A stretch of DNA of 64,000 bases, from the NCBI GenBank assembly GCA_025463135.1, contig JAOAPY010000016.1:1-64000 (forward strand). Reading direction: 5' to 3'. The DNA comes from Acidobacteriota bacterium (GTDB taxonomy: Bacteria; Acidobacteriota; Blastocatellia; Pyrinomonadales; Pyrinomonadaceae). The translations under genes were made by a program, and so were the position numbers. Positions 16,209-25,653 of this stretch are shown here, in pieces (position 1 is the stretch's first letter; every line of letters starts with the position of its first letter). A model generated the notes under the pieces. That model was not told the DNA's origin, did not search any database, and saw only the letters and a list, made by a program, of their open reading frames with translations.

Positions 16209-17777
16209 CTAATCTTTCTTTCGCAGTTGCTCACGAAGCTTGAAGCGTTGCACCTTGCCCGTGGCAGTGTACGGCAACTCGAGTACAAACAGGTACTTTC
16301 GCGGGCGCTTGAAACGAGGCAAAGCTGCTTTGGCCATTTGCCGCAGCTCGTCTTCAAGTTGCTCTTGGTCGATCTCGCCGCTCACTATATTGACCACAAT
16401 GAAAGCACTGGGACTAGGCAGCCCGGCTTCGTCCAGGGATTCCACCACAGCTACTGTCCTGACACTCGAGTGCCGAGCCAGCACTCCCTCCACTTCCACC
16501 GGTGACACCCATTGCCCGCTCGATTTAAAACAATCATCACTGCGTCCCATGTGAAACCAAAAGCCGTCCGGGTCGCGAGAGTAAAGGTCGCCCGTGCGCA
16601 CCCAGCCATCTACAAAAGTGCTCGCCGTTATTTCAGGCCGCTGCCAGTAACCTTTTGCCGCGCTCGCGCCTTTCACCCAAAGATTGCCGGCCTGGCCCGC
16701 GGGCGTCGGCTGGCCCTGCTGGTCCAACAGCTGCGCTTCATAGCCTTGCAGCAACTGACCACTGCTGCCGTAGCGAACGGCGCCCTGGTGGTTCGACATC
16801 CACATGTGCAACATCTCTGTCGAGCCAATGCCGTCCAGGACTTGAACGCCAAAAGTATTTTGCCAGGCTTCGCCGAGATGCGCCGGCAAAGCTTCACCGG
16901 CGGAAATACAAAGACGCAGCGCGGAACAGTCGAGCGCCTGGACCTTGCGATGATGCTCGAGGAGCAAATTGTAAACCACCGGCACACCAAAGAAGACCGT
17001 TGGTTTGTATTCACGAAAGGTTTGGCCGATCACTTCCGGAGTGGGTTTTTCCAGGGAGAGCACGGTCGTCATGCCATTTAGCAGGGGAAACGAAAAGCTG
17101 TTGCCGAGGCCGTAGGCGAAAGGCAAACGCGATGAAGAGAAAAGCCGATCGCCCGGACGCAGATCGAGCACTTGTTTGCAGAAAGTATCGTTGGTGTAGA
17201 AAACATCCGACTCGGTATGGATCGCGCCCTTCGGTTCACCCGTGCTGCCTGAAGTGTAAAGAATAAACGCGGGTATGTTACCCGACGACTCGGGCATGTC
17301 TGGTACTGCTCTTTCAGCGGACGGTTCATCAAAGCGTCTCGAGTTTATTCCCTCTACGTGGTGCAGCTCCATCTCTTCGGCACGACTGACAAGCAACAGG
17401 TCATGCAGATGCCGCAATCTATTCCTTGCGGCTGTCAGGAGTGTGTTGCACAGAGAGCCTTCGACAACCGCGGCGCGCGCGGTGCTGTCGTTCAAGATCA
17501 AGCGCTGGTCCGCTACACTTAACGCCATGTTTATAGGGACCGCGATTCCGCCCAGCAATTGGATTGCGAGGAAAGCGGCGATGAATTCCGAGGAATCGTT
17601 GAGTAGAATTGCCACCCGCTCGCCGTTTTCAATCCTGAGCGCCTTCAGAGCCACGGCCGCACGGATGGTTTCGGCGCGCAACTCGCCATAGGTCAATTCG
17701 CGCTGCCGGGAAAGCACGGCGGGCAGTGAGGCGCGTTCGGGGAGAAAGATTGCGTCGAAGAGGTTAGTGGCAGACAT
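16209..17777 (-). CDS. Benzoate-CoA ligase family protein (adenylate-forming enzyme)
   Basis: 522 residues. ANL superfamily motifs in order: 'YTSGSTGEPKG' (174-184, P-loop), 'DGIGSTEMLHMWMSN', 'GWVRTGDLY', 'GRSDDCFKSSGQWVSPVEVE' hinge and 'YTATGKVQRFKLRE' with the C-terminal catalytic Lys. 'GIGSTEMLH' and the 'FSFPLLNG' region match the benzoate-CoA ligase branch (TIGR02262) as remembered; the true acid could be another aryl or short-chain carboxylate. Reaction: acid + ATP + CoA to acyl-CoA + AMP + PPi. No benzoyl-CoA reductase or oxygenase genes are nearby; the only likely partner is the thioesterase downstream. Confidence 0.85.
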   Translation of the reverse strand: MSATNLFDAIFLPERASLPAVLSRQRELTYGELRAETIRAAVALKALRIENGERVAILLNDSSEFIAAFLAIQLLGGIAVPINMALSVADQRLILNDSTARAAVVEGSLCNTLLTAARNRLRHLHDLLLVSRAEEMELHHVEGINSRRFDEPSAERAVPDMPESSGNIPAFILYTSGSTGEPKGAIHTESDVFYTNDTFCKQVLDLRPGDRLFSSSRLPFAYGLGNSFSFPLLNGMTTVLSLEKPTPEVIGQTFREYKPTVFFGVPVVYNLLLEHHRKVQALDCSALRLCISAGEALPAHLGEAWQNTFGVQVLDGIGSTEMLHMWMSNHQGAVRYGSSGQLLQGYEAQLLDQQGQPTPAGQAGNLWVKGASAAKGYWQRPEITASTFVDGWVRTGDLYSRDPDGFWFHMGRSDDCFKSSGQWVSPVEVEGVLARHSSVRTVAVVESLDEAGLPSPSAFIVVNIVSGEIDQEQLEDELRQMAKAALPRFKRPRKYLFVLELPYTATGKVQRFKLREQLRKKD

Positions 17778-18148
17778 GCGGCAGCCGGGAGATACAATAT
17801 GTCTTAGCCCTTGAAGCGGGCGACAGCGGGTGCGCCATGAGAGCTGTCAAGTTACAGGTGGCGCGCTAGTGTCAATCGCTGATAATCAGACGGCTGTCGC
17901 CCACTTTGTGGGCTGGGGTTTTGATCCGTGTGTCGCCCTGGGGTTCCACTGCGCTTTGCCCCAGGCCCTATGCTGCCACCCGCTACGCGGGTTGGAGCGA
18001 GTTGCTTTCTAAACTTAATAAATGCTTCCAATGCGCGAGATTATATTCTTAACCGAAGTGCGAAAGACAATACAGCAAGCGGAGACTCAGTGTATATTCC
18101 ACGCGGTCCGCGAATTGCTGCTCCTCTGATCCAGGCTCGAAGTAGCTT
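17778..18148. other. Divergent intergenic region with palindromic repeat cluster
   Basis: 371 bp between the divergent CoA ligase and giant membrane protein genes. 17890-18001 contains three hairpins: cgcccactttgtgggct, ccctgggg...ccccagg, and acccgctacgcgggt, looking like a composite repeat element. The remainder must hold two promoters; none could be assigned. No gene seen. Confidence 0.55.
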
Positions 18149-21100
18149 ATGAACGATCTCTTCGTCCTTGTCATTTTCCTGGTCGTTTTTTTCACACTGA
18201 TCACTCTGATCGGTCATGGAATCTGGATCCTCCTGCGCTGGCTCATCCGCCAACTAACCGGCAGAGACTCTTCCGAACCACAGGTCGAGAGATCCCTTCA
18301 GTCCTACTGTTCTCGATGCCAGGCCCCCATTTCGCCAAACATCACATTCTGCGGTCACTGCGGAGCCCCGCGGCCTTCTAACATCGTGGTCGAGTTGCTC
18401 AAGGATTTGGCTGCGACTGAAAGACAACTGGTAAGATTTCGACGCGCCGGCGCGATCCAAGACGACGTTTACGACGATCTTAAGAACCGAATTCAGGCCG
18501 AACGGACAAGACTCGGTAATCGCGAAGCTGCGCCGCCCGTTAGAATCGCGCCGGCCCCAGCGCTGGATCTCAGCAGGCAACAGCCGGCATCGGTCACGGA
18601 TTCCGCCCATGAAAAAGCTGTACCTGATGTTTCGCCCTCAGTAGTTGTCGTTTCCGAATCCACTGCAACCAGCTCAGTCGTTATCGATGTTGACAAGGCG
18701 ACAGTTCGGGTTGAAGACCGTGTGTTTGCACGCGAAGCGCGCGTCACTTCGGAACAGGAACAGCAGGCACCGCCGCCGCCACGCGCTGCCGCGCCACGCA
18801 AGCCCTTCACCGAAGTGCTCGCTGCCTTTATGGAGCAGAGCAACATTCGCTGGGGGGAGATTATCGGGGGCTTGCTGATTATTGGTTGTTCTACTGCTTT
18901 GGTCGTGAGTCTTTGGGCGCAGATCTCGAGCATCCCCGTTCTGAAGTTTTTGATCTTCACTACGGTCACGGCCGCCCTGTTCGGTGTCGGTCTTTACACA
19001 GAGCACCGTTGGAAGCTGCCGACCACCAGTCGCGGGATCTTGACGATCGCGACCCTGCTCGTCCCTTTGAACTTTCTGGCGATAGCAGCGGTTTCAGGGG
19101 GCACGATTCCGCCAGGTTCGCTGGTGATTGGCAGCGAACTGATAGCGCCGGCGCTCTTCTTGTGCCTGGTCTATTTTGCCGGCCGAGTGATCACTCCGAA
19201 GTGGCCGCATTTGTTGGCGGCGGGTGTGCTGGGCTCGTCGGTGGGCCAACTATTGATTCGCCATTTCGCGGCGTCCGACAACTCTCCCGAGTTGTTGTTG
19301 GCGTTGGGCGCGTTCCCTGTGATCTGTTACGCAGCGGCGGCGGCCTGGATGCTTTGGATTGCGCTTGCCGACAGCGAGATTGATGAGAGTGAAACAGGCG
19401 CGATCTTTATCACGCTGGGGGCGCTTACATTTGCGGCGCTGTTACCGTTCGGGCTCTTGCTTTACAAGAGCGGACCAGTGTCGATGACCATGATGTATCT
19501 GGCGCCGCTGGTCACGCTGGGTGGTGTGCCCATGCTGGCAAGCGGAACATTGCTTTGGAAGCGCGTGCTCGCGAAAGAGCTGGCAGCCTCGCGCACAGCC
19601 GGAACCAGCATCGGGATCATCGGCACAATGATCGTCATATCCGGCATGATCCTGGCTTGGCCCAATCCGGCGAGCATTGTGCCGGCGGCGCTTTTGAACT
19701 TCGCAGTACTCACGGCGCTGGCGGTGCTGCTCGAATTGTCCTTCGCACATTTCGTGGCCGCGATTTGTTTCTCACTGGCTTACGTTGTCCTCTTTCATGT
19801 CTTGGCCGGACATGTGCCCTGGCAGAACCTGCGTATCGTCTCGCTCCTCGATGTCACAACCAGCGTGAGCAGCGGCCAGGCGCTGGTACTGCTATTTGCA
19901 CTCTTCGTGGTCACTTCCGAATGGCTGGCCGCGAAAAAGCGAAGCAGGGATAGTGTCTCGTACTTGTTTGCCGCCTGCGCAGTGGCAATCACTAGTCTGC
20001 TTTACCTGACTGAGTATGGATTCGATGTCCCCGGTGATCCCTATGGTGTTTGGATCTGCTTGCTGCTGTATGCGCTGGGAGCATTCTGGCTGGCGAGGCG
20101 AAGAGTACTCCCGATCTTTACCTGGATCGGCGCAGGCCTGTTGCTCTTTTCGTTGTTTCAGGCCCTTGGACCATGGCTCGGCAGGTCGTTCCCCTGGCAG
20201 ACCGCAATGCTCATTCATGCGTCCGTGTGTGCCTGCATAGCCATTATTGGCAGTCGTTATTGCGAACTCACTTATCGATCGCTCGTCAAGCCCTTGAATA
20301 GTGCTGCACTGGTGACCTCGTTTGCGGTGCTGTGGTGTTTGCTGCAGGCGAATAACTGGGAAACGACAGCGATGCAGGCCGAGCGCGTCTTCTGGATCGC
20401 TGGAATCTGGATGGCGCTATTGTGGCTGAATCGCGATTGGCGATTGTTTACTGTCTTTCAGATCGCACTCACGGGCGCTGTAGTGCTGGCGATCAAAGCA
20501 AGTCTGCAACAGTACGAATGGTACGCGTACCTGCCGCACGCATTTCTGCATCCGACAGCCCTGCAGATTCAAACGACTGCGTTGGTGATGTTGAGCCTGA
20601 CCTGGGTTGGCGTCCGCTATTTAGTGTCCGACAAACTTCAGTTTGTCGATTCTCTCGACACCGCGCCGCCCAGTGAAGCGCAAGACATCCGCGATCCCGC
20701 CGAGCCCCTGGCTGCTAAGAGCGAGCACTGGACCACTGCGGCGCGTCGCTTGCTGAAACTAAACTATGCCTTTGATCGCCTGGTCACGTGGGCAGTGCTA
20801 GGGTCATTCGCATTGCTCGTTATCTATGGAGTGTTCTCTGGCGTCAGGCAGGAATTAACTGCGCTTGGCAGCGCCACTCAAGTGTGGAACATAGTCGGCT
20901 TTCCTCACCAGGAGGCGCTTGGACCAGGCTCCTGGATCCTGCTTGGGTTGCTGGTCATCGTCATGCTCGCAAATCTTTGGGAAAGGCGGCACGCCGATTA
21001 TCTGTTGGGGGCGGTTGTAGCGCTCGCCCTTATTTGTCCGCTGCTGGCGGGAAGATGGGAAACACAGATAGCCACCGCATCAGCCTGGCGGTGGTTTGCG

Positions 21101-24100
21101 GCGATCTTCTTAGTTGTTGCCTCCACGCCAGTATGGTTTCGAGAGTGGCTGGGTCCGACGAACTTCAGTTTGTCGTGGTCGGGGCGGGAAACTGTTTACG
21201 CAAAGCGACGACAAACTGAAGTTTATCGGACTCTCGTGCGGCGCGTACGAATTCTGTTGCTGGCCACGACGCTCACGCCCTTGTTGGTGCTGACGGCTTA
21301 TCCGGCGCTGCGATCGATTTATTATCTGCCGGTCCATGGCTCAGCAGCCGGGATCTTCTATGTGCTCGGCGACAGGATTTCCTACAGCATTCCGCTTTTG
21401 ATTGCGGCGCTAGCGCTGGTTGCCTACGCACTACGCGAACGTTTGGTCACATATGCGTTTGCGGCGGGCCTGCTTTTCAACGTGACCTTGACCATGGTGT
21501 ATCTCCTGTCGGTAGTATCAGTTCAGGCCAGCATGGATCGGGTGGTATCGGCGCACGTCCTGTATCTGAACGCGATCGCCGCTGCGCTTTACGCCATCGT
21601 CTGGTTGAGCATGCGACCGCGCTGGCTGCGCCGCTTGCCTGATCAATTGGTCGCGAAAGCAGAATGGTTCCTTGGAATTCAAGTGGCACTGGCGATCGCT
21701 GCCGACAAGATGGTGATCGTTCCGGTGGCAATTCGACTTGCCGATGAACCTGGCTGGGCCGGAGTCGGAACGTGGGCAGCTGGAAGTGCTACCGCATGGC
21801 TGGCGTTGGCGCTAACCACTATTGCTGCAGTTTGGTTTGGCGTCGCGTATCAAAAGAAGATCAGCGCCCTCGGCCTCAGCGCCTTCCTGTTGGGGACAGG
21901 TTGTCTCTCAGCCTTCACTGTAGCGCGTTGGAATCCGGCTGAGTGGTCCGGCTTTCATGCATTGCTGGTTGCGGCCGCGGTGGCCGCCTGGTTGATGTGC
22001 CTGGCCAGGTTACTGCCTTCGCTTTTCGAAAGACGGCGTCTTGGCTTTGTATCAGATCTATTGATGCGCTTTAACTCTAACCCGTTCTCGCAGAGCTGGC
22101 AGCGCGATGCCTCGCTAATGGCGACCTGCATCGGAGGGTTGAGTGTCGTCCTGGCTTTACGGGTTGCGTATTACGATCCTGGCGGACCATGGTGGTCCAT
22201 CGGCACGCTGATCACGATGAGTGGTCTGGCCGCGTCCTTGAACTGGCAAACACTGCGGCGCGGATATTTGTACGCGGCGGGAATTCTGGTCGGCGTTGCG
22301 ACTTTCATCTGGTGGACCACTCAGTGGGCCGCACGCTATCCGGGTCCTTCGCGCCCTCTGGATGTGATTGTTAGCGCGTTGTGCTTGTCCAGTGTTCTCT
22401 GGTTAGCGCTCGAGTTGCGCGCGCGACGGAAGGGAGCTGGGAACAAGAGTACTGCGGGGTCTTTCCATAATCTGGCGGCTGTTACGTCCCTGTCTATCAT
22501 GGCCATCATCGTTGCCCTGCGATTGCTTGGTGTTCTCCTTGGCTTTCATGCTTCGGACACCGCGGGTTTTGACTGGTTGGCAGTCTTGTCGCTGACGGTC
22601 CTGATGATTGGCTGTATCTGGGACGAACGAGCGAAGTATGCAGTAGCCGGTTTGTATCTAACCGGTTTGATCATGATTGTCATTACATCAGCCCGCTTTG
22701 AACTTAGGCTGTCGCGATTGGTTTGGGCCTTGCTGATGATGCTGGCGACTTACGCGTTGAGTACCAGTGTGCTTTGGCGCCGGCGTGAGAGGATTATTTC
22801 CGGGTTGGCGCGGCTGGGAATTCCACGGCGTCTTGAGCCGAATGCTGCTCAGTTGCGGTGGCTCTCAGTTTTCAATTTGCTGCTGATAGCCGCAGTTGTG
22901 GCTTTAACCTACCTTATCGATTATGCAGTTAAGGACAAAACGCTAAGGCTTTCCGCGGCATTAGCAGTTGCGATACAAGCTTTCACGTTCAACCTGTTGA
23001 CTGCGGGCGACCGCAAAGGAGGCTGGAAAAGGACTGCGCTCGCCGTCTTCGTAGTGGGGCTGGTCTTCTTTGGCTGGGGTTGGTTGGTGCCGGGGCTGAC
23101 AGACACCTGGTTGAATCGCGCGGTGATCCTGATGGTGGAAATGTTCGGCACTGTCGCTCTCTTCGGTCTCGAGCTGGATAAGGTGTTCGCACGAAAACCG
23201 GAGTGGGCCAATGCCATCCGAGCCTGTGTGCCGTGGTTAACGGGCGTTGGCCTGATGGCGCTCATCTTTGTGCTTTGCACTGAGGTCTTCTATCAAATTG
23301 AGTTTGGCGCCGTGCGCGTCTCGCCATTGGCGCTCGTGACCGTTGGCGTTACCCTGGCGGCGGCTTCGATCATTTGCATTCTCTTCGCACTCTCGCCTAA
23401 ACACGATCCGCTTAATCTGTCGGAAAAGCGGCGCCGGAATTATGTGTATGTCGCCGAGGTAATGGTGGCCCTGCTCTTCATGCACATACGCCTGACGATG
23501 CCCTGGCTGTTCACCGGTTTCTTTGAGCGCTATTGGCCCATCGTCGTGGTGGCGATCGCTTACGTCGGCGTTGCCGCGAGCGAACTGCTGCGCCGGCGCG
23601 GCGTGTTGGTGCTGGCCCATCCGATTGAGCGCACCGGGGTGTTTCTGCCGCTGCTGCCTGTGCTGGGCTTTTGGCTGACGAAGCCGGAAGTAGATTATTC
23701 CGTGCTCTTGTTTATCATCGGCGGTCTCTACGGACTCGTATCGATTCTCCGGCAATCCTTTGTCTTTGGCATTCTGGCGGTGCTGGCCGGCAATGGCGGC
23801 CTGTGGTACCTGTGGCACCGCACCAGCGATTTAGGATTTCTGCAACACCCGCAGCTGTGGCTGATCCCAGTGGCTGGTTCAGTGCTGATAGCCGCCTATC
23901 TCAACCGCGATGATTTCTCTGAAGAGCAAATGATCGGCATTCGCTATCTCGCGCTGATTACCATCTATGCGTCGTCAACCGCGGACATCTTCATCAATGG
24001 CGTGGCCCGATCGCCATGGCTGCCGATGATCCTGGCGGCATTGTCTTTGGCAGGTGTCTTCGGCGGCATAATGCTTCGCATCCAGGCTTTTCTACTGCTC

Positions 24101-24292
24101 GGATCGCTCTTTTTGCTGTTGGCGATAACGACCATGATCTACTATGCCTCGGCGAACTTAGGCTGGACCTGGTTGTGGTATGTTGCCGGCATTGTAACCG
24201 GCGCAATGATCATCTTCACTTTCGCATTGTTTGAAAAGAAGCGGGACGAGATGTTGCGTGTAGTTGAAGGTCTGAAGGAATGGGAACGGTAG
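18149..24292 (+). CDS. Giant polytopic membrane protein with N-terminal zinc ribbon
   Basis: 2047 residues. Residues 4-30 form one TM helix; 54-71 are a zinc ribbon (C-SR-C, then C-GH-C, 'CGAPRP'); about 84-122 is a SHOCT-like helix pair ('LAATERQLVRFRRAGAIQDDVYDDL'); then an Ala/Pro-rich linker to ~220. From ~235 ('IRWGEIIGGLLIIGCSTALVVSLW') to the end the protein is a long succession of hydrophobic helices, several dozen in total, with short charged loops; the first part resembles DUF2157-type membrane proteins. No catalytic motif seen. Two loops (around residues 826-834 and 1002-1028) are encoded by REP-like repeats inserted in frame. Function unknown; possibly envelope or polysaccharide related. 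Confidence 0.8.
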   Translation: MNDLFVLVIFLVVFFTLITLIGHGIWILLRWLIRQLTGRDSSEPQVERSLQSYCSRCQAPISPNITFCGHCGAPRPSNIVVELLKDLAATERQLVRFRRAGAIQDDVYDDLKNRIQAERTRLGNREAAPPVRIAPAPALDLSRQQPASVTDSAHEKAVPDVSPSVVVVSESTATSSVVIDVDKATVRVEDRVFAREARVTSEQEQQAPPPPRAAAPRKPFTEVLAAFMEQSNIRWGEIIGGLLIIGCSTALVVSLWAQISSIPVLKFLIFTTVTAALFGVGLYTEHRWKLPTTSRGILTIATLLVPLNFLAIAAVSGGTIPPGSLVIGSELIAPALFLCLVYFAGRVITPKWPHLLAAGVLGSSVGQLLIRHFAASDNSPELLLALGAFPVICYAAAAAWMLWIALADSEIDESETGAIFITLGALTFAALLPFGLLLYKSGPVSMTMMYLAPLVTLGGVPMLASGTLLWKRVLAKELAASRTAGTSIGIIGTMIVISGMILAWPNPASIVPAALLNFAVLTALAVLLELSFAHFVAAICFSLAYVVLFHVLAGHVPWQNLRIVSLLDVTTSVSSGQALVLLFALFVVTSEWLAAKKRSRDSVSYLFAACAVAITSLLYLTEYGFDVPGDPYGVWICLLLYALGAFWLARRRVLPIFTWIGAGLLLFSLFQALGPWLGRSFPWQTAMLIHASVCACIAIIGSRYCELTYRSLVKPLNSAALVTSFAVLWCLLQANNWETTAMQAERVFWIAGIWMALLWLNRDWRLFTVFQIALTGAVVLAIKASLQQYEWYAYLPHAFLHPTALQIQTTALVMLSLTWVGVRYLVSDKLQFVDSLDTAPPSEAQDIRDPAEPLAAKSEHWTTAARRLLKLNYAFDRLVTWAVLGSFALLVIYGVFSGVRQELTALGSATQVWNIVGFPHQEALGPGSWILLGLLVIVMLANLWERRHADYLLGAVVALALICPLLAGRWETQIATASAWRWFAAIFLVVASTPVWFREWLGPTNFSLSWSGRETVYAKRRQTEVYRTLVRRVRILLLATTLTPLLVLTAYPALRSIYYLPVHGSAAGIFYVLGDRISYSIPLLIAALALVAYALRERLVTYAFAAGLLFNVTLTMVYLLSVVSVQASMDRVVSAHVLYLNAIAAALYAIVWLSMRPRWLRRLPDQLVAKAEWFLGIQVALAIAADKMVIVPVAIRLADEPGWAGVGTWAAGSATAWLALALTTIAAVWFGVAYQKKISALGLSAFLLGTGCLSAFTVARWNPAEWSGFHALLVAAAVAAWLMCLARLLPSLFERRRLGFVSDLLMRFNSNPFSQSWQRDASLMATCIGGLSVVLALRVAYYDPGGPWWSIGTLITMSGLAASLNWQTLRRGYLYAAGILVGVATFIWWTTQWAARYPGPSRPLDVIVSALCLSSVLWLALELRARRKGAGNKSTAGSFHNLAAVTSLSIMAIIVALRLLGVLLGFHASDTAGFDWLAVLSLTVLMIGCIWDERAKYAVAGLYLTGLIMIVITSARFELRLSRLVWALLMMLATYALSTSVLWRRRERIISGLARLGIPRRLEPNAAQLRWLSVFNLLLIAAVVALTYLIDYAVKDKTLRLSAALAVAIQAFTFNLLTAGDRKGGWKRTALAVFVVGLVFFGWGWLVPGLTDTWLNRAVILMVEMFGTVALFGLELDKVFARKPEWANAIRACVPWLTGVGLMALIFVLCTEVFYQIEFGAVRVSPLALVTVGVTLAAASIICILFALSPKHDPLNLSEKRRRNYVYVAEVMVALLFMHIRLTMPWLFTGFFERYWPIVVVAIAYVGVAASELLRRRGVLVLAHPIERTGVFLPLLPVLGFWLTKPEVDYSVLLFIIGGLYGLVSILRQSFVFGILAVLAGNGGLWYLWHRTSDLGFLQHPQLWLIPVAGSVLIAAYLNRDDFSEEQMIGIRYLALITIYASSTADIFINGVARSPWLPMILAALSLAGVFGGIMLRIQAFLLLGSLFLLLAITTMIYYASANLGWTWLWYVAGIVTGAMIIFTFALFEKKRDEMLRVVEGLKEWER
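20626..20648. repeat. REP-like hairpin inside the giant membrane protein gene
   Basis: gtccgacaaacttcagtttg tcg, matching the outer arm of 48065-48092 over 23 bases. It is read in frame as 'VSDKLQFVD' in a soluble loop between TM segments. Confidence 0.85.
21153..21231. repeat. Inverted pair of REP-like hairpins inside the giant membrane protein gene
   Basis: gtccgacgaacttcagtttg tcg (21153-21175) and cgacaaactgaagtttatcg gac (21209-21231) form an inverted pair with ~33 bp between. The whole block is in frame and encodes about 26 residues ('TNFSLSWSGRETVYAKRRQT'). Confidence 0.85.
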
Positions 24293-24395
24293 TGTCGCTG
24301 GAATACGGGCTTGGAGCTTGTGTTGAAAACAAGTTCGGCGCCAGGTAGCGGCATCGGTTTCTGTTTCAGGGAGTCTCGGTAGCTTACTAAATTCC

Positions 24396-25070
24396 ATGTC
24401 AACGCAAACTATTCAGGCAGACTTCGATCGCATCGCGCTGCTGTCAACCGGACATTGGGATCACGCGGGCCCTTACGCAAATTTCCTGTTGCGGCACGCG
24501 CCACTAAAGTGCCACGAGAGCCTTGAGATCGGTTGTGGTACCGGGGTTTTCTCACGCTTGATCGCCGGACGGTCGCAAAAAGTACTGGCCATTGATCTGT
24601 CGCCGCAAATGATTCGCCTCGCGCGCGAACGTTCCCGGCAGTTTGCCAACATTGACTTCCGAGTTGCCGATGTTACGACACTTGATCTGCCCCCGCGAAA
24701 CTTTGACTGCATAGTTTCGATAGCGACGCTACACCATTTGCCTTTTGCGGAAACGCTGACAAGAATGAAAGCCGCGCTCAAGAGCGGCGGGGTGCTCCTG
24801 GTGCTGGATCTGTTTGCACCTGAAGGACTCCTGGATGCGATCAGGAACATCGTGGCCTTGCCGGTGAGTGGCGGTATGAGGTTGATCCGCACCGGTAGAC
24901 TAAAGCCCCCTCGCGCTTTGCGCGACGCATGGACCGAACATGGCCGGCATGATACTTACTTAACGATGAAGCAGGTGCGCGAAGTCTGCGCCGAGCTCTT
25001 GCCTGGCGCTAAGATTCAGCAGCATCTACTGTGGCGATATTCGATCGTCTGGCAAAAGACAAACGAGTAA
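24396..25070 (+). CDS. Class I SAM-dependent methyltransferase
   Basis: 224 residues. 'CHESLEIGCGTGVFSRLIA' is motif I (GxGxG) of the Rossmann SAM-binding fold; 'VLAIDLSPQMIRLARER' (acidic residue binding the ribose), 'IDFRVADVTTLDLPPRNFDCIVSIATLHHLP' and 'ALKSGGVLLVLDLFAP' complete the methyltransferase_11/25 pattern. Substrate not predictable: small-molecule methyltransferases of this type act on quinones, lipids or metabolites. 103 bp downstream of the giant membrane protein on the same strand and 18 bp before the next gene, so co-transcription is likely. Confidence 0.9.
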   Translation: MSTQTIQADFDRIALLSTGHWDHAGPYANFLLRHAPLKCHESLEIGCGTGVFSRLIAGRSQKVLAIDLSPQMIRLARERSRQFANIDFRVADVTTLDLPPRNFDCIVSIATLHHLPFAETLTRMKAALKSGGVLLVLDLFAPEGLLDAIRNIVALPVSGGMRLIRTGRLKPPRALRDAWTEHGRHDTYLTMKQVREVCAELLPGAKIQQHLLWRYSIVWQKTNE

Positions 25071-25088
25071 AATTCGACGGAGGCATCT

Positions 25089-25499
25089 GTGAAGCGCCTT
25101 AGTTCAGTTCTGATGATCGGTGCGACCTTGTTTCTGCTCTCAGCCGGGTGGTTGTTTGCGGCTCCCGTCGAGCACGAATTTGGCGTGAAGCAGTACGATG
25201 ATTTTCATCGCGTCCTGCATCCTTTGCAGCACGAAGCGCTGCCGAAAGCCGACTTTTCGCGTATCAGGGCAAAGTCGAGCGAGCTTATCAAACATGGCAG
25301 AGCGATTGTGAAGCTCGGCATTCCGCGCGGGACCAAAGCAGCGCACGTCGCGGAGTTTCGCACAGAGTTGAGTAAATTCAACAAAGCGCTGGCAAGATTT
25401 AGTTCGGACGTAAAAAAGGGAAGCGATGAGCAACTGAAAGTTTCCTACAGCGCGGTGCATGACTCTTTTGAAATGCTGGCCGCGATGTTGCCGAGATAA
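25089..25499 (+). CDS. Exported helical protein, hypothetical
   Basis: 136 residues from a GTG start with GGAGG 6-7 bases upstream. Signal peptide 'RLSSVLMIGATLFLLSAGWLFAAPVEH'. The mature part is four amphipathic helices with many His ('FHRVLHPLQHEALPKADFSRI', 'ELIKHGRAIVKLGIPRG', 'FNKALARFSSDVKKG', 'YSAVHDSFEMLAAMLPR'), resembling a cytochrome c'-like or CopC-like four-helix bundle but lacking a CxxCH heme motif. Periplasmic, perhaps metal binding. Lies 18 bp after the methyltransferase, same strand. Confidence 0.65.
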   Translation: MKRLSSVLMIGATLFLLSAGWLFAAPVEHEFGVKQYDDFHRVLHPLQHEALPKADFSRIRAKSSELIKHGRAIVKLGIPRGTKAAHVAEFRTELSKFNKALARFSSDVKKGSDEQLKVSYSAVHDSFEMLAAMLPR

Positions 25500-25500
25500 A

Positions 25501-25618
25501 ACGTGCTTTGTTCTTTGTACTTTGAGCTTTGATTCCTGCATTCCAAGTTTCAATCGACCCGCTATAAACTCAACTGCGAATGCCCAATCAAAGCACAAAG
25601 CACAAAGTACAAAGAACG
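25501..25618. repeat. Inverted CTTTGT-rich repeat arms
   Basis: 25501-25533 (acgtgctttgttctttgtac and on) and 25586-25618 (...caaagcacaaagtacaaaga acg) are imperfect reverse complements built of 6-8 nt units with a CTTTG core. Similar sequence at 26098-26120 and 61080-61348. Confidence 0.6.
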
Positions 25619-25653
25619 ATCCATCCCGAACATCACGAGAGGGGGACACAATA

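Noticed and set aside
15623-17777. Aromatic (benzoyl-CoA) degradation operon
   Set aside because: Only a CoA ligase and a thioesterase are present; no reductase, oxygenase or ring-cleavage genes. Ligase specificity is a family-level call.
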